A stretch of 64,000 nucleotides of DNA from positions 500,727 to 564,726 of the forward strand of contig OY365812.1 of assembly GCA_959347315.1 (NCBI GenBank), written 5' to 3'. The notes beneath the pieces are model-generated. The model was not told the DNA's origin and did not search any database. It was given only the letters and a program-made list of their open reading frames with translations. A program made the translations under genes and the position numbers. The DNA is from Bimastos eiseni (lineage: Eukaryota; Annelida; Clitellata; Crassiclitellata; Lumbricidae). Below, in pieces: positions 11,415 through 21,449 of the stretch (within the stretch, counting starts at the first letter, position 1; the number at the start of each line of letters is the position of its first letter).

Positions 11415-11980
11415 GTACATTAATGATAATGTTCGTGGGCTATTAGTGAGTAAACGTTAATATTATGTAGCCTATGCTGGCCATGAATTTATTAATCAGC
11501 CCCGCATGAATAGGCGCGCGCTCATAACTATTAAAACTCCTCTACTTAGCGAGACATATGATTTGACCTTGAGAGGTTCCTGGTTTGAGGTCGCCCTTTT
11601 GTGCTGAACCCTTATTGGCGATACTCTGCATTGGCCCAAAAATAAAAGTATGCATTAAAACGCAACGTTAACTTAGTGATTTCGCGATGAGAAAAGAGAA
11701 AGCAGCTTGTGCCTACCTACTTTCATAACATCTCAATATAGATAAACGTCAGTTTACCCGCATGCTGGGAATTATTGCATAATATAGTAAATTGTGGTAG
11801 GGACATAGATCAAATAACCGTCTAGCTAGTGCAATTATTGCTGAATGATGTCGCTGCTGTCTCCACATTATCAACAGTGCGACAAAAGGGAAGGCGAGCT
11901 CATCGGCAGTTTTCTCAATTATTGGTTTTCTTTTCCAACAATAAAGGGAGTGACACGCCACAGATGAAGGTTTTGGGAAG
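11415..11980 (+). promoter_or_regulatory. Proximal class II 5' flank of relic D
   Basis: Shared with E, F and G. The best-preserved part is 11881-11950: gacaaaagggaa, then ggttttcttttccaaca followed by ataaagggag 40 bp before the ATG. The same order and near-identical words occur at 30785-30850 (E), 42679-42730 (F) and, more divergent, 53403-53475 (G). This is the most conserved upstream segment and is the likely core promoter and 5' UTR. The ATAAAG word could serve as a TATA-like element; that is inference. Confidence 0.5.
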
Positions 11981-12271
11981 ATGGATATCTATGCTCCAGC
12001 AACTAAGGTCTGGGTTTTGTTCTGTTGTGCAATCGTAAATCTCAATTCAGTGAAAAAAGTTGAGTATAGAAATGACGTTGGAAACAAAACATCGGTCAAG
12101 TGTCTTCAGAGGTGTACGTGTGATACAGATTTGCAGACAGTAAACCGGACCAAGGCTGAATTTCTGGCGATTCCTAGTCAACAACTGCTCTGGGCAAATC
12201 TTTAACAAGCTCTCGCTAAACCACCCGACAGTCTCAAGAGCGAATCACACTCGACAGAAATTCTCGAGTAG
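11981..12271 (+). pseudogene. Relic D: TLR start fused to TIR end by internal deletion
   Basis: Begins as a normal family member (MDIYAPATKV, signal peptide, LRRNT cysteines at CLQRCTCDT) but at about 12176 jumps to the last part of a TIR exon (gtcaacaactg, then the FW-box region and the usual C-terminus, with the family stop at 12269-12271). Compared with TLR-F about 2.0 kb is missing: all LRRs, the LRRCT, the helix, the intron and most of the TIR. An in-frame TAA at 12203-12205 ends the frame after 74 codons. The 3' flank (12272-12370, including tttattctagaata and aacgatctttaaggt) still matches that of TLR-F. It cannot encode a receptor; a short secreted LRRNT peptide is possible but unlikely. 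Confidence 0.85.
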
Positions 12272-13261
12272 GCCTAAAGACAAGAAAACGTAATGAATTT
12301 ATTCTAGAATAGTTTAATAATAAAAATAACAGGAAGTTAACTGTATCCAATAACGATCTTTAAGGTACCAAGATTCTTCGCGTTAATTCTTTGAGCGCCA
12401 TTTACTACTTGCTACCAAATTTAGTAAGACATTATTTTGTCATATAGACGTTCTCGAAGTGATTTATTCGAGTTGATTATATTGTTTAATTAATCTCTTA
12501 ATATATTCAGTGTGCTTTCAAGCAAATATTGTATGTGCTAAAACGGCATTTGTAAGATTTTTTTACTAATGTTCAAGGCTATATTAATTACGGCATCATT
12601 CATACGATTTTCATGGCCATGAAAATTATGTTCACGAGGCGCTTGAACGGTGTGCCGACATTAAATCTCGCGTCACTTAATCGATTTGTCTCAATTGAGC
12701 TCGATTCTCTTATGCATATTTATTTTAGGAGCTCAGCACGCAAACGGAATAAAATGCACTTTCAAACATAAGCTGGGTTGATGAAAAGAATGCGTTTCAA
12801 GAGGGAGATGGGATGATCAGCAGATTAAAATTTATGCCAAAATTGAAGTGGAAATGACAGAAATAGTCCTGTTTAACTAGAAGCTGGATTGATGATAATA
12901 TGTAGGATTCAACGGTGGCGTAAATGATGAAAAGAGCCTCATCATTTTTAACAAGAAGCTTAGATGGATGAATGAACAGAATTCTTTTCATTAATCCAGC
13001 TTCCATTTAATAATCGTTCCTTTCATCATCCTTGCTCCGAGTTTAGTTTTTTTTCATCAATCTAGCTTCTTGGTAAACAGATCCTTTTCAACAAACCTTT
13101 TGCTAATTTAAAAGAATTATAGTTAAATGAAAATGTTACAATCATTCCCGATTCTATTGAAATAGCATTCTTATAATTAATACGTTTCTTGTTAAACATA
13201 ATTATTTGTCACCGCATAAATTAATAATGGTACAAACTAGTTATGATTTGAGATTAAGTGT
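12272..13261. other. 3' flank of relic D and degenerate ~30-bp repeats
   Basis: To about 12370 the sequence is TLR 3' UTR. From about 12765 to 13090 there are scattered, diverged copies of a word like gaagctggattgatgaaaag in plus orientation, then in reverse orientation (ttttcatcaatccagcttc). The same core word occurs at 35.1-35.3, 37.9-38.2 and 56.5-56.7 kb. No gene seen. Confidence 0.5.
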
Positions 13262-14150
13262 CGCGCGATTAGGTTTACGTCAATAAGGTCGCGCACAAAA
13301 GATCGCAGACTGATAAGATCGTGGAGTATTAAGATCGCGCCTCAAAATGGTGTCTTCAGGCACACTAATTTAGCCCTTTAATTGTGATAATGGCATCGAC
13401 GGTCACAAATAATTTCTTTAATTAAGGCAAAATTTGAAAATGGCATGAATTTGTATACAGAAGAATAATGTTAGAATTGATTTCTTTATAATAACAATAA
13501 CAAAGTCTTAATGTTTTTTTAGAAACTAAGTCGAGTTCCCAACCTTCAACTTTGTCGCCCTAAACTTAAAAACATTGATGTACACCCCAACAGAAAAAAA
13601 CTTGTCTTAGGTTTTAGCGTAGGCTTATTATAATTAACATGATTATAATTATTTCAATGTTCAGCCTCTTAGATTTGGCGTATACAATTAGGCCTATTTC
13701 CTCTTAGAATGTTTGAGAAATAGTTTTTAAAGTGCGAAAAAATCGTTGATGAGAAGAATGTCATTCAAATGGAAGCTGGACTGATGAAGATAATTGCATA
13801 TGACTAGAACCTGAATTGGTGAAGACATTCCTGCTTAAATGGAACGCGCTACAACATTTGTGTTCAACGGAAATACTGTTCCTTATTAACATTTACAAAT
13901 AATTCCCTGAACGTAAAACCTAAGAAGACGAGATGGAATAGTTAATTACGCTAAGCCTAAGAAGGCGATAGGGACTATGGAATAAAACTATTGGCTTTAT
14001 ATAATGAACATCGAATGAAGCATCTAACTCACGACCCATTGGTTTGGCGATCAACTGTGCTGCGATCTTATTAGTCTGCGATGTTTTGTGTTGTGGCCTT
14101 TTGTGCGCGACCTTATTGTTGGATACCGCGCGATTATACATGTTGCGAGA
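13262..14150. mobile_element. Non-autonomous element with gatcgcg/cacaaaa ends
   Basis: The left end (about 13262-13350) contains gcgcgattag, then aataaggtcgcgcacaaaag and further gatcgc words. The right end (about 14045-14150) contains the reverse: gcgatcttattagtctgcgat, ccttttgtgcgcgacc and gcgcgatta. The ends are therefore inverted repeats built of short repeated modules. The interior carries degenerate tgatgaaga / ggaagctgg words and no transposase. A shorter relative is at 56376-56790. Confidence 0.55.
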
Positions 14151-14279
14151 TTAAATGTCATGTAATCGTTTGAACATATTTCATCTGGAATGTGGCGGGA
14201 GTTAAAACATAGTTAAACATAGATAAAACCAGTTATATATTATTTCATTCCCATAGGAAATTTATTCATTCATTCATTT

Positions 14280-14452
14280 CCGAAATTTGATACCGCCCTT
14301 CTTTCAACATCTTGCTCAGAAGTGCATACACACGCCTCGACGGCGCAATTGCAGTTGTACTGCAGAGCAATGGTGCGCGAAGGACTTGCTCAAGGTCCCT
14401 ACACAGTGACTGACGGGGCGTCAGGCTTAGGACGAGGCTCGAACCCGCGCAC
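14280..14452 (-). mobile_element. tRNA-derived SINE, truncated copy
   Basis: Nearly identical over about 165 bp to the longer copy at 47311-47530. On the minus strand it has an RNA polymerase III B box (ggttcgagcc within gggttcgagcct, complement at 14436-14446), a body containing ttgagcaagt, and a 3' tail represented on the plus strand by (attc)n at about 14263-14279. The tRNA-like head with the A box is missing here. Confidence 0.75.
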
Positions 14453-14519
14453 TGAAAATGGAAAGTCACATTGATTATGTCTCGGTGAAAGTTTCCAAAA
14501 ACTTAGACCTATTACGAAG

Positions 14520-15021
14520 AGTCTCAAATAAACTAACAATAGCAATCCGCAGGCAACTCTACTTCACCCATATTTTGACTACTGTAACTTGGTATTGGCC
14601 TCAAGTTACCCCTCCTACTTAGTCAAACTTGAAAACATTAAAAAAGGCTCTTCGATTTATTCAAGGAGTAACCCACTGGGCTCGATCTGCCCCGTTATTT
14701 AAACAACACCACATAGGCCTACTTCAAATAAAGGAAATTACCACTTTTCAATGAGCTACATTTATGTTCTCAGCAGTAAATAATAGGCTCTCGTCAGCTT
14801 TTGTCAAATATTTTACTAAGGCGAAATAAATTCACTATTACCCCACTAGCTCCTCCAATCAGTATAGGGACGATTTTGCTAGAACTAATACCCGTTTTCT
14901 GTATCTGAGAAGCGCTGGGCTTAGAGTCTGGAACTTGCTACCACCTGATCTCCATAAAATTCGAACTATGACCTCATTTAAAATCTCTCTCCGAAAGTAT
15001 TTGCTAGGTTCTGATAGCTGT
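14520..15021 (+). pseudogene. CR1-like reverse transcriptase, C-terminal relic
   Basis: Frameshifted remains of the region after the RT catalytic core. Recognisable pieces in order: LDYCNLVLASSYPS-like, a KRALRFIQGV segment, then RNTRFLYLRSAGLRVWNLLP near the end. The same order of motifs is seen in the copy at 22.3-23.1 kb. Several stops and shifts mean it is not coding. Confidence 0.65.
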
Positions 15022-15395
15022 TAATAATTAGCTTTGATGTTCATAATATTATTACGATTGTAATTACTATCTCACGTGACTTCTTCTTTTCTTCATTAGT
15101 ATTAGTTTGTTCCTTAAATTTTTTTATTGTTTTCCTTTCTTTAATCTCGTCTCGTTTGTCTTTGTTGACGTGTTTTCTTTGTAGTAGCTTATGCAAGCAC
15201 ATCTGCTTTCTCTTTTTCTCTTTGCGAACATCACTAAGTCTACATTTCGTTTTAACTCATACTTTTATTTTGGGGCTAAAGCAGTGTTACACATAGATTA
15301 TCCGAAAAATATGAGTTTAGCACAAAAGGTCGACCTCACACGAGTAACCTATCATGGGAATAAACCACTAAAATTACTTACCTCAGGTGCAAAAG
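15022..15395. other. No recognisable gene
   Basis: T-rich sequence. The 70-codon frame at 15191-15403 has no support from similarity, composition or context. Confidence 0.4.
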
Positions 15396-15701
15396 CTATT
15401 TAGGGACTTTAGGATAGCTCCGATTCCAGCGCACGGCTGTTGACCTCCGCAGTACGCAATGGTTTTCTGAAAGACGTGAGAAACTGTTTTCGTCTACATC
15501 CTTGATTCCACATTTGCACATATTTAGATAACAAACTTCGACTAATCTGACTAGACTTTCATTCGTCGGACGATTTAAGGGGTTTCCGTCAAAGGTGAGG
15601 TTTCGAGTGCTGAAAGGAAGGTCGAAAAGAACTTCACTGAAGTTGGCATTGGTGCAGTTCACTTTTGGCGAAGGCTCATCACACGAACACCTCTACGGAC
15701 A
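15396..15701 (-). pseudogene. LRRNT and first LRRs of a decayed TLR
   Basis: On the minus strand from 15701 the sequence reads C-P-stop-R-C-S-C-D then KVNCTNANF, followed by one to two LRRs (STRNLTFDGNPL, LNMCKCGIKDVDENSF). This is the family LRRNT with the normal CPQ codon CAG changed to TAG at 15693-15695. Nothing further of the ectodomain is found in order. The 5' flank expected for a minus-strand TLR appears at 17350-17610, so this is a real former gene, not a shuffled scrap. Confidence 0.75.
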
Positions 15702-16025
15702 TAAATTTTGTCCAAAGAACTATTGCTACACTCTGCAGATATTACGATATTCTGAATTAACACCGAAAATCTGATAAATGCGAAAATTGATGTTGGATGC
15801 TATAGGAACCTCCATCTTTGATAGGCCTTTGCTATCCTCTTATTATAAATTATTGCAATTTAATTTAAAACTGAAAACCGCAATATGATTACGAGTACAG
15901 TTTGGACGAATGATGCCGAGTCATAGCAGTAGTCGAATTTAACTGTCGACTGTAATGCAAGTCATGCATCTAATTCAGCCAGCGCCGCCGCCTAGTGAAA
16001 GAAGGACTAATCAACCTTACGGGAA

Positions 16026-16094
16026 CCTTACGGGTATCGAATCCGGTCCATCCTGCTTTACGCCTCAGTGTGTTATCCATTGCCCTACCGCCTT
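16026..16094 (-). mobile_element. tRNA-like SINE head
   Basis: On the minus strand a 69-nt tRNA-like segment has an A box (tagggcaatggata, complement about 16075-16088) and a B box (ggattcgatacc, complement 16033-16044), about 45 bp apart as in a tRNA. It resembles a tRNA-Arg type, but the acceptor stem does not pair and there is no CCA-side match, so it is taken as a SINE promoter rather than a working tRNA. Confidence 0.4.
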
Positions 16095-16429
16095 GTTGCA
16101 AAAGGAAAGAAACACGTGACTTTTCAAATTTCTCTATCATACTGTAACCAAATTCGTATCTGGGATTATTGATTTTGCTTTGCCCTAAAAAGTTGATAGT
16201 CCGTTGGACAAAGAAAACTAATTGATACATTAAAGTCCCTTATTTACCATTTCCATTGTTGCGACATGTACAACTAAAATGACCTATATCCACCATCTGC
16301 CGAGCTCGCTTTATTAAGGTTGCGTTTTCGCTATAACTTTCTTACCGCATATTGAGTCGATGGGGGATAGTCACCTGCAAAAATTATCTATTTACTTGAC
16401 TCTGTTATCAATAATCAATCAATCAATCA

Positions 16430-17385
16430 ACAACCATCTGGACTCATCGTCCGATGGTATCTGATGCCTTTCCGACCACATCTCTCCACACGTCTCTTTT
16501 CATTGTAGCGTGGCTCAACTCTTGAAGGCTTGTTCTGCCCCATTCATCAGTGGCATCTGTCCAATTCCTATAACTATGGTCTTCCTCCTTTATTTGTTCC
16601 ATCCATTATTCCAAAACCAGTGTTCGAAGTTTTCTCTCCTCTTTCATTCTGCATATATTATGGCCAAATAAACTTAGCTTTCTCTGGATCACTTTCTGCA
16701 TAAGGATTTCTGTCATGCCGATTCTTCTGTACAGTTCATCATTACTGACCTTCTGAGTCCATCCTATTCTAAGTATCCTGCGTTAACTATCTCTCAAGTG
16801 TGAACACCCTCTTCTGTGAATTCTTTGTTAGCACCCAGGTCTCACATTCATACATCATGTTGTTGAAGACGCGTGTTTTCAGTACTTTCAATTTAGTTCA
16901 TAGGCTAATTGCCTTGCTTTTCAAAATCTTGTCCAAAGCTCTCAACACGGCTATTCCTTCATTTATCCGTATTTATATTTCATTTTTCAATTCAGGTCAT
17001 ATGTCATATTTTCCCTCAGATGTGGTCCTAACATGAGGGAATCCTCCGCCTTTAATTGGGTATTCGGTTCAATTGCAATTTTTCCCTGTTATACAGATTT
17101 CATGTAACTTGTACTTTTGGATCTCCAAATAAAACATAAACTTAAACTTAATTTAGATAGACAAAGATCACCACATTTTCTAGTTGCGTTCTATCTATGA
17201 TCATTGGGCTCTTTATCGTTTTGTCTCCAAATGTCGTTGTTTATAATTTATCGAGGTTCATTTTGGCTTCGGTGTTGAATAAGTGCACTCTCTCTGTGCT
17301 AACTCCTTCTCCGATTCTTCCAAGATATCCACATCATTTGCATATGTTTTTTGTATCATGCATGCATATACATGCATTGTAGGCT
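16430..17385 (-). pseudogene. RTE-type reverse transcriptase relic
   Basis: Minus-strand decayed LINE ORF. In order from the 5' side (high coordinates): YANDVDILEESEKEL (the RT YADD motif with one change) near 17250-17345, a KLDKI/LKTKL-type thumb region near 16870-16960, CETWVLTK near 16820-16850, then GHI/GRP-type C-terminal words down to about 16435. Many stops. Related in domain order to the copy at 56.8-57.8 kb. Confidence 0.65.
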
Positions 17386-17610
17386 TTACCCTCTGGAACT
17401 TGCAGTGTCTTTGTTTTCAATGGGGAGCTATGCATTGGCTAAACAAACACATCCATTGCAAAGCCTATGCACACATACGAATTATGCATAACTACTGCAT
17501 AGGTTTTATGCAATCCTTTGACTTGAATGATGATTAAGGTTCCCTACGCTGAAGAGTAAACTTAAACAGTGGACTATCGCTGTTGAAAGACTTGCGTTAA
17601 AACCTGTTTT
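17350..17610 (-). repeat. Class I 5' flank piece on the minus strand
   Basis: Matches 27460-27680 in the same orientation: ttaccctctggaa / ttaccctttggaa, atgcattggctaaacaaacacat / atgcattgactagacaaacacat, cctatgca and gctgaagag. At 27.5 kb this sequence lies upstream of the minus-strand TLR-C. Here it lies upstream of the minus-strand LRRNT relic at 15.7 kb. That supports an inverted partial copy of the array unit. Confidence 0.55.
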
Positions 17611-18250
17611 TTCCAGTTTCTGTTTAGGGTAAATCTGTGACCCTGTATGCAATTTCAACAAAACTAAACACTTTTAACAGATTGTTGTTATTCATTCTGA
17701 GCATTTATATAGCGGCCTTCAAGAAGCCTTCTCAGGAGCGTTCCCAACCAATCCACGACAAAATAAATAAGACTTGAGAACTTTTAAAACTTGACGGTTG
17801 GGTCACATGCAATGAGCGGAGCTCAAATGGGAGATCATTCCATATTGAGGGGCCTACAACCTAGAAAGAACGGCGCTGCCTAATAGCCAAGTGAGCATGT
17901 GGAACTAAAAGTTCACCCCTCGTCGCAGAGCGAGGCACTCGACGGGCTGCGACGACAGCTGTCTTGCAAACCACTTCAATCAAAAACGAACAGACAGGTT
18001 CTACCATTTTGTGATCATAGTGCATCATACAGAATAATATTAATTGACTATTGCAACCAAACGATGTTGGGATTCTCTGTGGCTAATTAGATTCTTTGTG
18101 ATTGTTTTTCTAATGTGACTGTGTATAGCATCAACCTTGAGTTTCGATTTGTCTGCCCTGTGATCATTGCGTTATGGAAGTTATTAATTGATCAAATCAC
18201 ACCCAGACGGTGGTAAGACCAGGAGGCGAAGAGAAAACATAAAACAGTTT
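17611..18250. other. Unassigned repeat-like DNA
   Basis: Contains gcatttatatagcggccttc near 17702, a phrase like those at LINE and SINE ends, and a GC-richer stretch to about 17960. No protein or RNA feature could be identified. Confidence 0.3.
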
Positions 18251-18327
18251 AGGCGCCAGAATACAGGCAACGATCTCTTCTTGCATCAAAATCAGAACGA
18301 GACTGTCTCGAACCTCTTTCATCTGTG
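18251..18327 (-). pseudogene. Scrap of a TLR TIR exon
   Basis: About 75 bp on the minus strand match the middle of the TIR exon, with roughly 80 per cent identity by eye. Shared words include gagacagtctcrttctgat and gaagagatcg. It corresponds to the part that encodes DRDSLILILLEEIAD in intact genes. The rest of the exon is absent on both sides. It may be what remains of the TIR exon of TLR-C, now on the far side of the CR1 element at 19.7-23.5 kb, or of another lost gene. Confidence 0.6.
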
Positions 18328-19063
18328 CGCTATAGCAATTTCTTCCGTTGGCTGGAGTCCATTTTTGTCATTTTAAAAAGTTTAAGTGATTGCTGTATAA
18401 TATTACAATAAATTGCTGAATTTAAATCAATTCTGAAAATAATAATAATGCAGTGGACTTAATCTAGCGAAAATGGCATCGCTTTCTATAATTAAAGTAC
18501 ACTTTAGCCTGCATGTATATCCACAATCAAAATGCATCTTAACATAAATTGTGAATAATTAATTCAAATAATTTATAACGAACAATTGAAAACCAGTTAA
18601 GTGCAACAATGACAGAGGAAGAGCCAATTTAGATCTGCGCAACATGTACATATGTTGATGATGTCGTTTGTACCATCCGCTTCGCTCATCGACGCTTTAA
18701 GTCACGTTGCATTCCAGATGAAAGATGTTCATTTTCATTTAGATATAACCGTGAAAATCGCATGAATGGCGCATTTTTAACATAAATTTTATTATTAGAG
18801 TACAGATAGCGTTAAACTGCCATGCCAACACATGCATTGTTTTCTTTTTAAAGTAATACTGACTAGAATAAGAAATTAATGAAACACAATAATCAACTCG
18901 AAGAAATCACGCCGAGTATGTAACAAATGGCAACAAATGTCATACCGGTACTAAATTTAAGCTAAATAGCGTTCTTTGATACACGTAATTTCCCCGCTAT
19001 TATATTTATTTAAGATATCATAGAATAGATTTTTATATTCTCTTGTTTTTACTCGATGAGTTC

Positions 19064-19131
<68 letters not shown>

Positions 19132-19659
19132 ATCAGACTGTTGGTTGCAATCGCTGCGGTTTAATCGTACGAAAGCCTCAAAATTGAACACATGAATATC
19201 TTGTTACAATCGTGAAGTCTCTCTGCTCTTGTCTTTGCATTTACCTGAAACAATGTTATATAGACTACATTTGCTGATATTGAGAATATGATGAACTCTA
19301 TAATAAAAATGCTTACCAGGGTAAAGTCCACCGGGATGACCTTAAATAGCTAATGTGACTTAGACACGATGAGGCTCACATTGGTATAATTTCATTCAGA
19401 TATATCTTTCAAATGAAATCTTTCTATAGTTGACTATTTCCATTGTTCGGTGTCTCTGTCGGATCTACTCGAGGGCCACAAGGAAACGTTTTGTAATCAG
19501 ATCTTTGCAAGATCTATTGTGGAGATTTTATAGTAGGATGGGCACTGGCTGAGCGGTCTGTGCGAGTTGGCGCGCTTCAAGTTTTTGGAAATATTATCAA
19601 GTTCCGCCGTTAAAGTGACTTGACTGGTTTTCAATTTTGAATATTTTCATAACTAGCAA
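18328..19659. other. Non-coding spacer
   Basis: AT-rich, no gene recognised. It holds the (AG)n microsatellite listed separately. A tRNA-like phrase (tggctgagcggtc) occurs near 19548-19560 but lacks a matching B box. Confidence 0.45.
19067..19128. repeat. (AG)31 microsatellite
   Basis: 62 uninterrupted bases of AG dinucleotide. The perfect run implies a young or actively mutating locus. Confidence 0.97.
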
Positions 19660-19879
19660 GTTTTGTCGTCATATGAGCTTATTAATGTGCCGGTAACTCA
19701 AAAGTTAGTCTGAAGTTACAGTCGGTCTTTATCATTATTTCGGTAAGGGATGGTCTTCTGTTGTTAATCGATGTCCCAATTTGAATGCGATTACTGCAAC
19801 ATAAACTTGACTTCGAACTGGATTTACTGGCACATTCTATTCATCGATATATCTTCTCAATACTTTCAATACTTTCGTT

Positions 19880-20686
19880 ATGGCAAAGAAAAGTACGAAG
19901 TCGAATGACCTACTGGAGTTATTGGATGACGAGAAGAATTGCGAAATCTTCATGCAGCGACTGGCGAAAACACTTATGCCGTATATAGATCTCATGTTCG
20001 AGAAAAAACTCGAAGCTTTCACGAATGCAATGAGTGGCAGGATTGACAAGAAGGTCGATGAAAAACTCGAAACTTTCATGGACTTAAATGGAATTACTCG
20101 ATGAGTGTCAGGATTGACAAGTTGGTCGAACATGCTACTAAGGAACAAACAGACGCGAGATGTGGCCAACTGGAGGAGAGACTATCAATCTTGGAAGACC
20201 AGAACAAATTACTAACGAATCGTATGGAGGCCATGGTGATCAGTGAAAATCTACCTTGCCTAATAATATATGGGTTAAGAGAAAACAGCCAAGCCCCTCT
20301 TAGTCAGCCGAATCGATCGGGAACGAAGGATGGAGAGAATAGCAGCTTTAGACATGTGCAATCAACATCTGGATATTCACATTTCCGAACGAGATTTAAT
20401 ATCGGCGTATAGAATACCTGCTAAAGGGAAGGACAATATCAAACCTCTCATTGTCAAATTCGCATCGACATCATTGAGAAATGACGTTTATAGAGTACGA
20501 CTCAGTCTAAGAAAGAACAAGGTACTGAACAATGAAGGAATATACATAAATGAATTCCTTACGGCTAACAATGCACGTCTTTATGCAAAGGCAAGGGAAT
20601 GTGTGAGAGAGAAGAGGCTAGTGTCCACCTTGACATATGGGTGGAGGGGGGCGAGTGTTTATTCGATCTACAGAAAACCCCATTGA
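19880..20686 (+). pseudogene. LINE ORF1 (coiled coil plus RRM-like), frameshifted
   Basis: Three overlapping frames: 19880-20104, 20101-20412 and 20330-20686. The first two are charged and helical (ELLDDEKNCEIFMQRLAK; QLEERLSILEDQNKLL), typical of the coiled coil in ORF1 proteins. LPCLIIYGLRE begins an RRM-like fold and the last frame (IKPLIVKF, RKNKVLNNEGIYINEFLT) continues it. Product in intact elements: nucleic-acid-binding chaperone of the retrotransposon RNP. Two frameshifts make it inactive. Confidence 0.7.
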
Positions 20687-21449
20687 AAAGCTCAAACGTA
20701 TCTGCACCTCGGCTGACCTGGAATCGGCACAGGTAAACCAGCAACAGTAATTCAACCTAACTGAAATGCGATCACCTGATTAGTGTACTCGTCTCAACTC
20801 ACTCGTTATGAATTGCTGTCCTCACTTCGTTATCAAGCGATAAACTGCTACAGACTTGCTCAGGGGACAATCATCTTCACCTTATCACTCTGGATTTCCT
20901 GTTCGCTTTACGATGATCCTCAACAGATTGTTGGACGATGATCCGAGTCCTTTAATGTGACCTACTCAAATGGCTGTCACCTTTCCGCGCTCCTGGCTGT
21001 CTGGAACTCTGGTCTGGAACTTATCTGCCAGGGTCCGGAGTGATGCCTGCTGAGGTCTTATTGTTATTCTTCAGCCATCATTTAATCTATTGTAAATGCC
21101 ATTGTTAAGCTTTTGTATGCCAGGGTCGCCATCTGTTGGGATTGTCTGCTTGACTATTGATCATGATTATGCTTGATTTTTCAATGAGCTGTAATATGAA
21201 TGTAATAAACCATTATACAATTAAATAAGGTTGGTAAATAACCCCATACATAAAAATATCAACTGCAATATTCTTGATTACTTGACGGTGGAATTGATTT
21301 ATACTGAACTTTATAGTGAGCTTGATGTTAATATACTGGCGGAACTGCATGTAAACGGACTGTGAAGTGTGCAGCCGCATGGGTTTGTAGGCCTATAGTG
21401 TTGTGTACTGCCAACGACCTAATCTGTGATTAGGCCATTGTCATTGTTA

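Noticed and set aside
15191..15403. 70-aa open frame as a small gene
   Set aside because: No similarity, no repeated pattern and no regulatory sign; it sits in T-rich sequence next to relics.
16026..16094. Functional tRNA gene on the minus strand
   Set aside because: A and B boxes are present, but the acceptor stem does not pair and no clear cloverleaf ends are found. Listed as a SINE head instead.
19545..19590. tRNA-Ser/Leu-like phrase tggctgagcggtc
   Set aside because: Only an A-box-like word; no B box at the right distance.
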